Shown here piece after piece: positions 1 through 6,465 of a DNA stretch of 7,904 nt. Origin of the DNA: UBA5500 sp023622465 (GTDB taxonomy: Bacteria; Bacillota; UBA994; UBA5500); the NCBI GenBank assembly GCA_023622465.1, contig JAMNZE010000149.1, forward strand, positions 1 through 7,904, given 5' to 3'. Under the pieces are notes generated by a model, which saw nothing but the letters and a program-made list of their open reading frames with translations, was not told where the DNA came from and searched no databases. The translations under genes and the position numbers were made by a program. Each line of letters starts with the position of its first letter. The stretch's first letter is position 1.

Positions 1-1097
1 GCGTCCACCTCGGCCTCCGTCGTGGTATAGCCCACGCTGATGCGGGTTGTGCCGTGGGGATAGGTGCCGATAGCCTTATGGGCTAGGGGAGCACAGTGTA
101 GGCCGGGGCGCGTGAGGATGCCATACTGGCGTTCCAGCACCACCGACAGTTCGGCCGAGTCATACCCCTCCAAGTTAACCGACAACACTCCCAAGCTGTT
201 AGGCGGCGAGTAGAGGGTGAGCCCGGGTACCTGTTGGAGCCCGGCGCGCAAGCGCTCGGTTAAAGCTGCTTCCCTCTGGCGCAGGTGCTCTCGGCCCAGT
301 TCATTGAGATAGTTCACAGCAGCTCCTAAACCGGCAATGCCGATGGTATTAGGAGTGCCGGCTTCCAAGCGGTCGGGCATAAATTCGGGTTGGTGCAATT
401 CATGGGAAATGCTACCGGTGCCGCCCTCCCGCCAGAAGGCCAATTCCACCTCGGGGCTTACATACAGAATGCCGGTGCCTTGCGGACCCAACAAACCCTT
501 ATGACCACTGCAGGCCATGGCGGCTGGCTTTAGCTTTTGCACATCGATGGGCAGCAGCCCGCCCGTTTGGGCACAATCCAGCACTAGTTTGATGCCCCGG
601 CTTTGGCAGATTTCGCTTACCGCCTCGATATCAATCACGGCGCCGGTCACATTGGAGGCGTGGGTGGTAACAATTAACGCCGTTGTCGGTCGCAGGGCGG
701 CAGCAAACTGCTCCGGCTGGATGGTGCCATTTTGCAGGCCCAACACCGTCAGTTCAATCTTGCCCGCATTCTTTAGGGCATAAAGGGGGCGCAGTACCGA
801 ATTATGCTCTAAACAGGTGGTTATAACATGGTCTCCCGGACGCACCAGACCCTTAATGGCCATATTGAGAGCATCGGTGGCATTGAGAGTAAACACAATC
901 TGGGTAGAGTTAGCCGCGTTGAAAAGCTTGCTAACCGCATGGCGCGCTTTATGGATGAAGCGGGCCGCCCCCAGTGAAAGGCTATGCCCCGAGCGGCCCG
1001 GGTTACCCGATTGCTCCAGGGCCAGCATCATGGCTTCTGGCACCGCTGCCGGTTTGGGCCAAGATGTGGCCGCATGATCGAAATATAACTGTTTCAA
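1..1097 (-). CDS. Cysteine desulfurase family PLP-dependent enzyme (class V aminotransferase), C-terminus cut by window edge
   Basis: Fold-type I PLP enzyme expected to remove sulfur (or selenium) from cysteine/selenocysteine and hold it as a persulfide or selenide on an active-site cysteine. My translation gives 365 codons. It opens with KQLYFDHAATSWPKP, the normal N-terminus of this family, then GNPGRSGH near residues 31-38. Expected catalytic residues are all present: PLP-stacking His98 in EHNS, Asp174 and Gln177 in DCAQ, Schiff-base Lys200 in SGHKG, and the sulfur-accepting Cys335 in RPGLHCAP. The His-Asp-Lys spacing matches IscS/SufS. The start is TTG at 1097-1095, only 2 bases after the DUF3343 stop, with an AAGGGA ribosome binding site inside the end of that gene; no in-frame ATG fits. 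About 15-20 C-terminal residues are missing at the left edge. As last visible gene of the yedE operon, it probably supplies Se/S to the small carriers. Family assignment is firm; the choice of selenium over sulfur is inference. Confidence 0.93.
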   Translation of the reverse strand, partial: MKQLYFDHAATSWPKPAAVPEAMMLALEQSGNPGRSGHSLSLGAARFIHKARHAVSKLFNAANSTQIVFTLNATDALNMAIKGLVRPGDHVITTCLEHNSVLRPLYALKNAGKIELTVLGLQNGTIQPEQFAAALRPTTALIVTTHASNVTGAVIDIEAVSEICQSRGIKLVLDCAQTGGLLPIDVQKLKPAAMACSGHKGLLGPQGTGILYVSPEVELAFWREGGTGSISHELHQPEFMPDRLEAGTPNTIGIAGLGAAVNYLNELGREHLRQREAALTERLRAGLQQVPGLTLYSPPNSLGVLSVNLEGYDSAELSVVLERQYGILTRPGLHCAPLAHKAIGTYPHGTTRISVGYTTTEAEVD

Positions 1098-1099
1098 TG

Positions 1100-1342
1100 T
1101 TATCTTCCCTTCAAAGGTCCATAAGTGGCATCGTATTCTAGCCCCTGCTCTTCTAGGAGGGCTAAGATGGATTCCATATCTTCCGCTAATACTTCTGCAC
1201 AGATACCACAGGAGGAACTAAACTCCCGTGGTACTGGCCGTAAGCGACATTGGAATCCGTGCTCTTGCAATAGGGTTTCGGCTTCGAAGGCCCAATAGGT
1301 GGAATAAAAGGTAATCACGAATAGGTCGGTTTTAGCTGTCAT
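1100..1342 (-). CDS. DUF3343 family protein, putative Se/S carrier
   Basis: Small 80-residue cytosolic protein of the DUF3343 family, described as a putative selenium/sulfur carrier-like domain. Visible marks are the N-terminal pattern FVITFYSTYWAFEAE, typical of a ferredoxin-like small fold, and the conserved PREFSSSCGICAEV segment in which Cys45 and Cys48 form a CxxC-like pair. Cys45, in the SSCG context, is the likely chalcogen-carrying residue. A third cysteine (Cys32) precedes it. The gene begins 3 bases after the TusA-like gene and ends 2 bases before the desulfurase. No Shine-Dalgarno sequence precedes its ATG, so it is probably translated by coupling to the upstream gene. The family co-occurs with YedE, YedF and NifS-like proteins in the selenium-trait neighbourhoods of anaerobes. 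Its biochemical role has not, to my knowledge, been firmly established, so the carrier function is inference. Confidence 0.85.
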   Translation of the reverse strand: MTAKTDLFVITFYSTYWAFEAETLLQEHGFQCRLRPVPREFSSSCGICAEVLAEDMESILALLEEQGLEYDATYGPLKGR

Positions 1343-1345
1343 CTT

Positions 1346-1564
1346 TTAAAGCTTAATGCTAATCTCCCACTCGCCCGCGCTAGTTTCCGTAACTTGAGGC
1401 TGTTTGCCAGTGGCTTGCAGCAGAGAGCGGGTTACATTTTCTCGGGCAACAGCCGCATCTACTAAAACCTTTAAGTGTTTAATGGACTTATCATTTAAAG
1501 CCTGACGGGTCAATATTACCGGTTCGGGACACGAAAGACCTCGGGCATCAACAGTGTATTGCAT
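1346..1564 (-). CDS. yedF: TusA-family sulfur carrier, YedF-like
   Basis: A 72-residue single-domain TusA/SirA-family protein. These proteins carry a persulfide (or perselenide) on the cysteine of an N-terminal CPxP motif and pass it between sulfurtransferases in the cytoplasm. Here the motif is Cys12-Pro13-Glu14-Pro15 in the context DARGLSCPEPVILT, followed by the helix-strand pattern of the family and a C-terminal strand EWEISIKL. Length matches a bare TusA domain. The selenium-linked YedF proteins of many Bacillota are about 200 residues with an extra DsrE-like C-terminal domain, which is absent here. The start ATG shares its A with the yedE stop codon (TAATG), with AGGAGG 10 bases upstream, so translation is coupled to yedE. 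The substrate (sulfur versus selenium) cannot be read from the sequence; the gene symbol follows the neighbourhood and is less certain than the family. Confidence 0.88.
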   Translation of the reverse strand: MQYTVDARGLSCPEPVILTRQALNDKSIKHLKVLVDAAVARENVTRSLLQATGKQPQVTETSAGEWEISIKL

Positions 1565-2661
1565 TAAGCTCTAACCTCCTTGCCTGTGTTCTTGGTGTGG
1601 GCGCGCTTAACTCTAATCGTTTCGCGGGCGCCTAAACCGATAACCACCAACAGTGCGAGAATAACCCAGTTGGCAATTTGGCCATTTACCGGTACGCCAG
1701 CTCCACTGGCGGCCAGACCAAAGTTATGGGCAGTAGCCGCACCTACGATTAGGCCCATTACGGTCACCATGGCATCGCTGTCGCCTTCACCGGCTAGAAT
1801 GAGCTGACGCAATGGGCAGCCACCCAGCAGAGCTGCACCTAAACCGGTGGCCAGCATGCCTAGGTAATTGTAGAAATGGTTAGTATGGGCAATGGGCTGT
1901 TCGGTGAAACCCAGGTTGAAATTGCCAGTCACCAGGTTGCCGATTAAAGCAACCACGAAGATAGCTGCAAAGCCGCTTAAGAGATGGTTATCTTTGAACA
2001 TAATCATATCACGAATGCCACCCACCATACAGAGGCGAGTGCGCTGGGCGGCCACACCGATTAAAAGGCCGGCACCTAAGGAATAGATAAAGGGAGCCGA
2101 CATGGACCCGGGACCGCTTTCGCTTTGGAAGATGAAAGCGGGAGCCACTAAAGCTAAGACCACTAAGAAAATAGCGAAGATAGGACCGGTAGCACCAGCC
2201 ACCTTGTTCTGCGGATAGCTGCGCCCTAGGCTGAAGCCCTTCTTCAAGAAGTAAATGCCTACGGCAATACCGCTGATAAAGCCCAATAAACCGACCAGCG
2301 CATTCAGGTCGCCGGCAGCCAAGCGTAAGACCATGCGCAGCGGGCAGCCCAGGAATACGAGAGCCCCAATGCTCACCATAGCACCCATAAAGAACCTTAA
2401 TATGGGGCTGGAGCCACCCCGCGGGCGGAACTCCTTAAAGGCTAAGGCGGCTAAGAAGGAACCTAGAATAAAGCCGGGTATTTCTAAACGTATGTTTTGT
2501 ACTATTTCGGCCCTATGTAGTCCTAAAGCGCCGCCGATATCGCGCAGAAAGCAGGCTACGCAGACGCCCATATTTTTGGGGTTGCCCAGTAATACCAGTA
2601 CAACCCCCAAAAGGCCCACCAACAGGCCAGCGCCTAGCATTCTTTTCTTTTCGCTAGTCAT
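1564..2661 (-). CDS. yedE: YedE/YeeE-family membrane protein, putative selenium (or thiosulfate) transporter
   Basis: A 365-residue, strongly hydrophobic inner-membrane protein with two homologous halves. Each half carries a GCPLR motif: FLGCPLRMVLRLAAGD (Cys106) and LGGCPLRQLILAGEGD (Cys282). Each half also has a second cysteine site: GVCVACFLRD (Cys34, Cys37) and TRLCMVGGIRD (Cys211). In the characterised relative YeeE, conserved cysteines lining the pore relay thiosulfate through the membrane; the same arrangement is seen here. The YedE subfamily is associated with selenium metabolism. The sequence starts MTSEKKRMLGAGLLVGL, with a positively charged cytosolic lead into the first membrane segment, and ends with a basic tail. 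AAGGAG lies 9 bases before the ATG. This is the first gene of the leftward operon and is followed directly by its probable cytosolic partner, the TusA-like carrier, as in yedE-yedF and yeeE-yeeD pairs. The exact substrate is unresolved. Confidence 0.92.
   Translation of the reverse strand: MTSEKKRMLGAGLLVGLLGVVLVLLGNPKNMGVCVACFLRDIGGALGLHRAEIVQNIRLEIPGFILGSFLAALAFKEFRPRGGSSPILRFFMGAMVSIGALVFLGCPLRMVLRLAAGDLNALVGLLGFISGIAVGIYFLKKGFSLGRSYPQNKVAGATGPIFAIFLVVLALVAPAFIFQSESGPGSMSAPFIYSLGAGLLIGVAAQRTRLCMVGGIRDMIMFKDNHLLSGFAAIFVVALIGNLVTGNFNLGFTEQPIAHTNHFYNYLGMLATGLGAALLGGCPLRQLILAGEGDSDAMVTVMGLIVGAATAHNFGLAASGAGVPVNGQIANWVILALLVVIGLGARETIRVKRAHTKNTGKEVRA
1575..1580 (-). promoter_or_regulatory. Ribosome binding site of the TusA-like gene
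   Basis: AGGAGG on the minus strand, 10 bases before the ATG at 1564 and inside the last codons of yedE. It supports the ATG that overlaps the yedE stop. Confidence 0.8.
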
Positions 2662-2670
2662 TTAAGCTCA

Positions 2671-2676
2671 CTCCTT
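2671..2676 (-). promoter_or_regulatory. Ribosome binding site of yedE
   Basis: AAGGAG on the minus strand, 9 bases before the ATG at 2661. It fixes that ATG as the start of yedE. Confidence 0.8.
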
Positions 2677-2698
2677 AATTAGTCTCTATGTCATACAC

Positions 2699-2727
2699 AT
2701 TATATGATTGCTTTATAGATAAAACAA
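2699..2727 (-). promoter_or_regulatory. Sigma-A-type promoter for the leftward yedE operon
   Basis: On the minus strand TTGTTT (2727-2722) is followed after exactly 17 bases by a perfect TATAAT (2704-2699). Transcription would start near 2692-2690, giving a leader of about 30 bases before the yedE ATG. The -35 box matches consensus at only three of six positions, but the -10 box and spacing are ideal and the region is AT-rich. A short inverted repeat, TCATA-N7-TATGA (2691-2707), overlaps the -10 box and could be an operator, though an arm of 5 bases is weak evidence. Confidence 0.6.
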
Positions 2728-2757
2728 CATGGTCTTATATTAAACCTGTTTATAATA

Positions 2758-3417
2758 ATGGGTGAGCAGCTGATCAAAGCCGCCGATGGAGTGAGTTTTA
2801 CCATTGAACAGGGTGAATTCTGCGTCATGGTGGGGCCCAGCGGCGCCGGCAAGACGACGGTTTTAAATATGTTGGGAGGTATGGACACTTGCGATAGCGG
2901 CCTCATCCGGCTGGGCGACTGCCAGGTTAGTCAGCTCAATGAAAGGCAGTTGACCGATTATCGCCGCCATGAGGTGGGTTTCGTATTCCAGTTTTATAAT
3001 CTGGTGCAGAATCTGACGGCCCTAGAAAACGTAGAGTTGGCGTCAGAAATTTGTCGTGACCCGCTGGACCCGAAAGAAGTGTTGGAGATGGTGGGTTTGG
3101 CCGACCGTATGCATAACTTCCCCGCCCAACTTTCCGGTGGTGAACAACAACGGGTGGCCATAGCCCGGGCTTTGGCCAAAAACCCCAAAATCCTACTCTG
3201 TGATGAGCCTACCGGTGCCTTAGATTATGAAACGGGTAAGAATGTGTTGCAGCTATTGCAGGATAGCTGTCGGCAGACGGGCAAAACGGTGATCGTCATT
3301 ACCCATAACCAAGCCCTTACCCAGATGGCCGACCGCGTAATTCATTTACGAAATGGCAGGGTGGCTAAAATGGAGTGCAATGCCAACCCACTGCCGGTAG
3401 AAAGGATTGAGTGGTAG
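2758..3417 (+). CDS. ABC transporter ATP-binding protein (MacB/LolD type), apparently lacking its usual N-terminus
   Basis: Cytosolic ATPase of an export-type ABC system that works with the FtsX-like permease encoded next. All core motifs from the P-loop on are intact: Walker A GPSGAGKTT (26-34), Q-loop Gln78 in FVFQFYNL, signature LSGGEQQ (125-131), Walker B ILLCDEP (145-151) with Glu150, D-loop GALD (153-156) and H-loop His183. The 219 residues end ERIEW. Relatives normally have about 12-15 residues before the MGE motif at which this frame starts, including the first beta strand and the A-loop aromatic that stacks on adenine. Here the frame is open upstream only to a TAG at 2716, the encoded residues do not resemble that segment, and no Shine-Dalgarno sequence precedes ATG 2758. 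The gene may be 5'-truncated or leaderless. Family is certain; activity is doubtful. The permease start follows the stop by one base. Confidence 0.87.
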   Translation: MGEQLIKAADGVSFTIEQGEFCVMVGPSGAGKTTVLNMLGGMDTCDSGLIRLGDCQVSQLNERQLTDYRRHEVGFVFQFYNLVQNLTALENVELASEICRDPLDPKEVLEMVGLADRMHNFPAQLSGGEQQRVAIARALAKNPKILLCDEPTGALDYETGKNVLQLLQDSCRQTGKTVIVITHNQALTQMADRVIHLRNGRVAKMECNANPLPVERIEW

Positions 3418-4123
3418 GGTGAGCCGGGCCTATTTTAAGAGCATTCTGCGTTCCGTGCGCGAGAGTTTAGCACGCTTTCTAGCCATATTCGCTATCGTGG
3501 CCCTAGGGGTTGGCTTTTTAGCCGGCTTGTGGTCCACCACCCCCGACATGCACCTATCGCTAGATAGCTATTACGACCAGCAGCAGATGGCTGATGTGTT
3601 TATCAAGGCCACCCACGGACTAACTGAGGATGACATAGCAGCCCTAGCCGGTTTGCCGTCGGTGGCCCATCTATTGCCGGCTAAAGTAGTGGATACGCTG
3701 GTGGCCACCACCGATAATAGGCGCCTGACGGCCCGCCTTTATGGTTTGCCCTGGGCTCAGCTCAGTGGCGACCAGCCCTTACCGGTTAACCGTTGGCAGT
3801 TGGTTGCGGGACGCCTGCCGCAAACTCCTCAGGAGTGCTTGGTGGAGCAGGGTGATTCCTATCTGGAATCTCTGGAGCTGGGCTCTACCCTCAGTATCGT
3901 CACCGAAGCCGACAATGCGGACCTGTTTGCCACCACCCAGTTTACGGTGGTGGGCGTGGTAGCCAACCCCTTTTATTTTGCTAATGAGCGGGAGCCCAGC
4001 AACGTGGGTAAGGGGCGGCTGGAAGCGGTAATCTACATAGCCGATAGTTGTTATGATCTGGATTTGTATACCGACGCTTATCTTACTAACAGCCAAGCAG
4101 CCCAGTTAATGACCTTCAGCGCT

Positions 4124-4822
4124 GCCTACGAGGAACAATTAGAGGATTTCGTAGCCGAGCTAGAACAATTGGGGGAAGAAAGGTCACGCCTGCGCTATGC
4201 CCAGATTCATGGTGAAGGGCAGGCGGAGTTGGACCAGGCCCGGGCCGACCTCGCAGCTGCCGAACAGGAAGCGGCCCAGGAGCTGGCCAGCGCCTGGCAA
4301 GATATTTTAGACGCCCGCCAGGAGTTGTCTGAGGCTAGGGAAGAGCTGGATCGGGGACGGGCAGACTTGGCGGCAGCCCGTACTGCTTTAGCCCAAGAAA
4401 AGGCCCAGGCGGAAGCCCAGCTGGCCCAAACGGAGCAGGAGCTGATGCAAGCTCGGCAGGAATTGGAGCAGGGCGAGCAATCGCTGGCTGCCGCCCTGGA
4501 GGCGGGGCTAATTGGGCCAGAGCAGGCGGCGGTATGGCGGCAAGAGCTAGATCAGGGTTGGGAGCAGTATAGGACCGGTGTGGCAGCCTTGGAAGGGGCT
4601 AAAACCGCCCTGGCCCAAGAAATGGCTGCAGCTGAAGCCCGGTTAGCCCAAGCTGCCCGCCAGCTGGAGCAGGGGGAGAGGGATTACGATGAGGGCCGAC
4701 GCCAGTTGGCCAGCGGCGAAGCCGATTATTGGCAGGCCCGTGCTGAAGTGGAGCAGGAGCTGGAGCAGGCCCGCCTAGACCTGGAGGATGCCGCCCGCCA
4801 GTTGGATGAGCTGGAAATGCCC
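4124..4822 (+). other. Coiled-coil-coding region of the permease with internal repeat
   Basis: About 230 codons rich in Glu, Ala, Gln, Leu and Arg encode a long extracytoplasmic helical hairpin between membrane segments 1 and 2. Two stretches repeat at an offset of 222 bases (74 residues): ALAQEKAQAEAQLAQ from 4385 and ALAQEMAAAEARLAQ from 4607, with 12 of the first 16 residues identical and an LEQGE further on in both. Between the copies lies a non-helical-looking GLIGPEQA turn, a plausible hairpin tip. Such hairpins occur in other FtsX-type permeases. Confidence 0.7.
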
Positions 4823-5776
4823 AGCTGGTATGTGCTGGACCGCAATGCCAACGTTAGCTACGCCAGCTTTACCATGAACACCGAAAAGGTACAGGCTATC
4901 GCCACCGTCTTCCCCGTGTTTTTTATGCTGGTGGCGGCTCTGGTCTCTTTAGCCTCCATGACCCGTATGATAGAAGAGGAACGGACCCAAATCGGCATCA
5001 TGAAGGCCCTAGGCTACGGCAGGTGGGCTATTATGGAAAAATATATGGGCTATTGTGGGTTAGCCAGCTTGGCCGGCAGCATCGTGGGTCTGTTGGTGGG
5101 CTTTCGCTATATACCGGTAGTTATTTGGCAGGTTTTCGCCACCATGTACCCGCTGCCCACCCTCTATACCCCCTTCCGTTGGCCCTTTGCCATTGTGGCC
5201 ACCCTAGGGGCTGTGCTGCTTACCCTCTTGGTCACCATCTACGCCTGTAACCGGGCTTTGCAGGAGAAGCCGGCAATGCTGATGCGACCGCGGCCGCCTA
5301 AAGCCGGTAAGCGCATCCTGCTGGAAAAGATTAAACCCCTGTGGTCGCGCCTTAGCTTTAGTCATAAGGCAACGGCCCGTAACCTCTTCCGCTATAAAAA
5401 GCATTTCTATATGACCGTATTAGGGGTGGCCGGCTGCACCGCTCTGCTAGTCACCGGTTTCGGGCTACAAGATTCCATCGGCAGTTTGGGCCATACCCAG
5501 TTTAGCGAGCTGATGCATTACGACCTCAGCATCGACTGTTCTGTACTAGGTTTCACCGCCTTCTATGGGGAAAGGGCCACCGCCCATCGCGGGGAGAGTG
5601 ATGCGCCGGTCACCGTGTTTGTGCCCCATACACCCGCTGATTGGCCCCAGTTTATCACCTTACGGGAGCGGCCCAGCGGTGACAGTTTGGATTTGGCTAC
5701 TTACCCGGTGGTCATCAGTGAAACGCTAGCCCGCGCTCTAGGCCTAAAGGCGGGAGACCAATTCAGCCTGGAAGAC

Positions 5777-5790
5777 TCGGAGGTACGTGG
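5777..5790 (+). other. Frame-change junction in the permease (probable small deletion)
   Basis: The upstream frame is recognisable up to SLEDSE (codon GAG, 5780-5782) and the downstream frame from TAC (5784). Relatives have roughly 16-18 residues between these two motifs, of the type 'xVxVxGIxEN' leading into YVGxYVY. The observed frames imply a net deletion of 3n+2 bases, probably near 50. No slippery heptamer is present, so programmed frameshifting is unlikely. A GGAGG (5779-5783) lies only 3 bases before GTG 5787, too close for normal initiation. Confidence 0.7.
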
Positions 5791-6450
5791 GCAGCTATGT
5801 CTATATCCATCCGTCAGCTTATCAGGCTGCCTATGGGCAGGAGGCTAAGGTTAATCGGGTGCTGGCCAATACTAGATCCTTAGACGCGGCTGAACAGGAT
5901 CAGTTGATGAGCCAACTGCTGGAACAGCCCGCCGTGGTGCAGGCCGAATTCCTAACCCAGGCCCAGCATTCCTTCGACCGGCTGGTGGAGTCCATCGACT
6001 TCTTGGTGGTAGTTATTATTCTAGCCGCCGGTGCCCTAGCCATGATCGTGCTCTACAACCTGATTAACATCAACATTGCCGAGCGGCACCAGGAGTTGGC
6101 TACCCTGCGGGTTCTTGGTTTTCACCACCATGAAGTGGCCGGTTATATCTACCGGGAGACGGCTATTCTGAGCCTCATTGGCACCTTGGTAGGCTTACCT
6201 CTAGGGAAACTGCTGCACGCCTTCGTGATCCGCCAGGCCGAGTCTAACGACCTGATGTTAGGGCAGAGTATCGCGCCCCTTAGCTATCTGTGGGCGGCTC
6301 TGCTGACGCTGCTCTTCTCCGGGTTGGTGTGCCTGGTCATGGTCCGCAAGCTGAAGCAAATCAAAATGGTTGATTCCCTGAAGGCAGTTGAATAGTGATG
6401 GAAAAGGAGAATTGGCCACCATTAGAGAAATGTAGGAGGAAGAAAACCGT

Positions 6451-6457
6451 AAGGAGG
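6451..6457 (+). promoter_or_regulatory. Ribosome binding site of pepA
   Basis: AAGGAGG, 8 bases before ATG 6466, an ideal site that fixes the pepA start. The 70-base gap after the permease (6396-6465) is purine-rich, with two more Shine-Dalgarno-like runs at about 6403-6409 and 6434-6440. It has no convincing terminator or promoter, so pepA may be read through from the transporter genes or from a promoter inside the permease. Confidence 0.88.
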
Positions 6458-6465
6458 TTTGGATA

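Larger units (their letters stand above)
3419..6395 (+). pseudogene. FtsX-like ABC transporter permease with extracytoplasmic coiled coil, frame broken near 5783
   Basis: Membrane subunit of the ABC system encoded with the preceding ATPase. I take GTG 3419, one base after the ATPase stop, giving MSRAYFKSILRSVRESLARFL; a TTG at 3407 is in frame but has no room for a ribosome site. Visible order: membrane segment 1 (residues 20-38), an extracytoplasmic domain, a Glu/Ala/Gln-rich coiled coil (about 236-467), segments 2-4 (497-515, 547-570, 589-610), segment 5 (663-683), and a second extracytoplasmic domain. In that domain the frame shifts at about 5783. The original frame then ends at a TAA at 5846-5848. 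The family sequence continues in another frame from YVGSYVYIHPSAYQ (5784) through segments 6-8 (6000-6071, 6162-6230, 6285-6347) to TAG 6395. Together the parts give about 990 residues and two FtsX domains. As written it cannot make a full-length permease. Confidence 0.85.

Noticed and set aside
517..1077. Two plus-strand open frames (88 and 86 codons) over the desulfurase gene
   Set aside because: They are antisense to a clear minus-strand gene with complete catalytic motifs; their translations show no recognisable features and they lack ribosome sites.
1580..2665. Plus-strand open frames (64-136 codons) across yedE
   Set aside because: Antisense shadows of a hydrophobic membrane protein gene; the products are Pro/Lys/Arg/Ala-rich, low-information sequences.
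2700..2906. Minus-strand 68-codon frame spanning the yedE promoter region and the start of the ATPase
   Set aside because: Antisense to the Walker A region of the ATPase, with no ribosome site and no recognisable motif.
5777..5800. Programmed ribosomal frameshift in the permease
   Set aside because: No slippery heptamer or downstream stimulatory hairpin is evident, and conserved residues are missing at the junction, which a frameshift alone would not explain.
6396..6465. Terminator between the permease and pepA
   Set aside because: No stable GC-rich hairpin followed by a T-run is present; the stretch is purine-rich and contains only ribosome-site-like runs.
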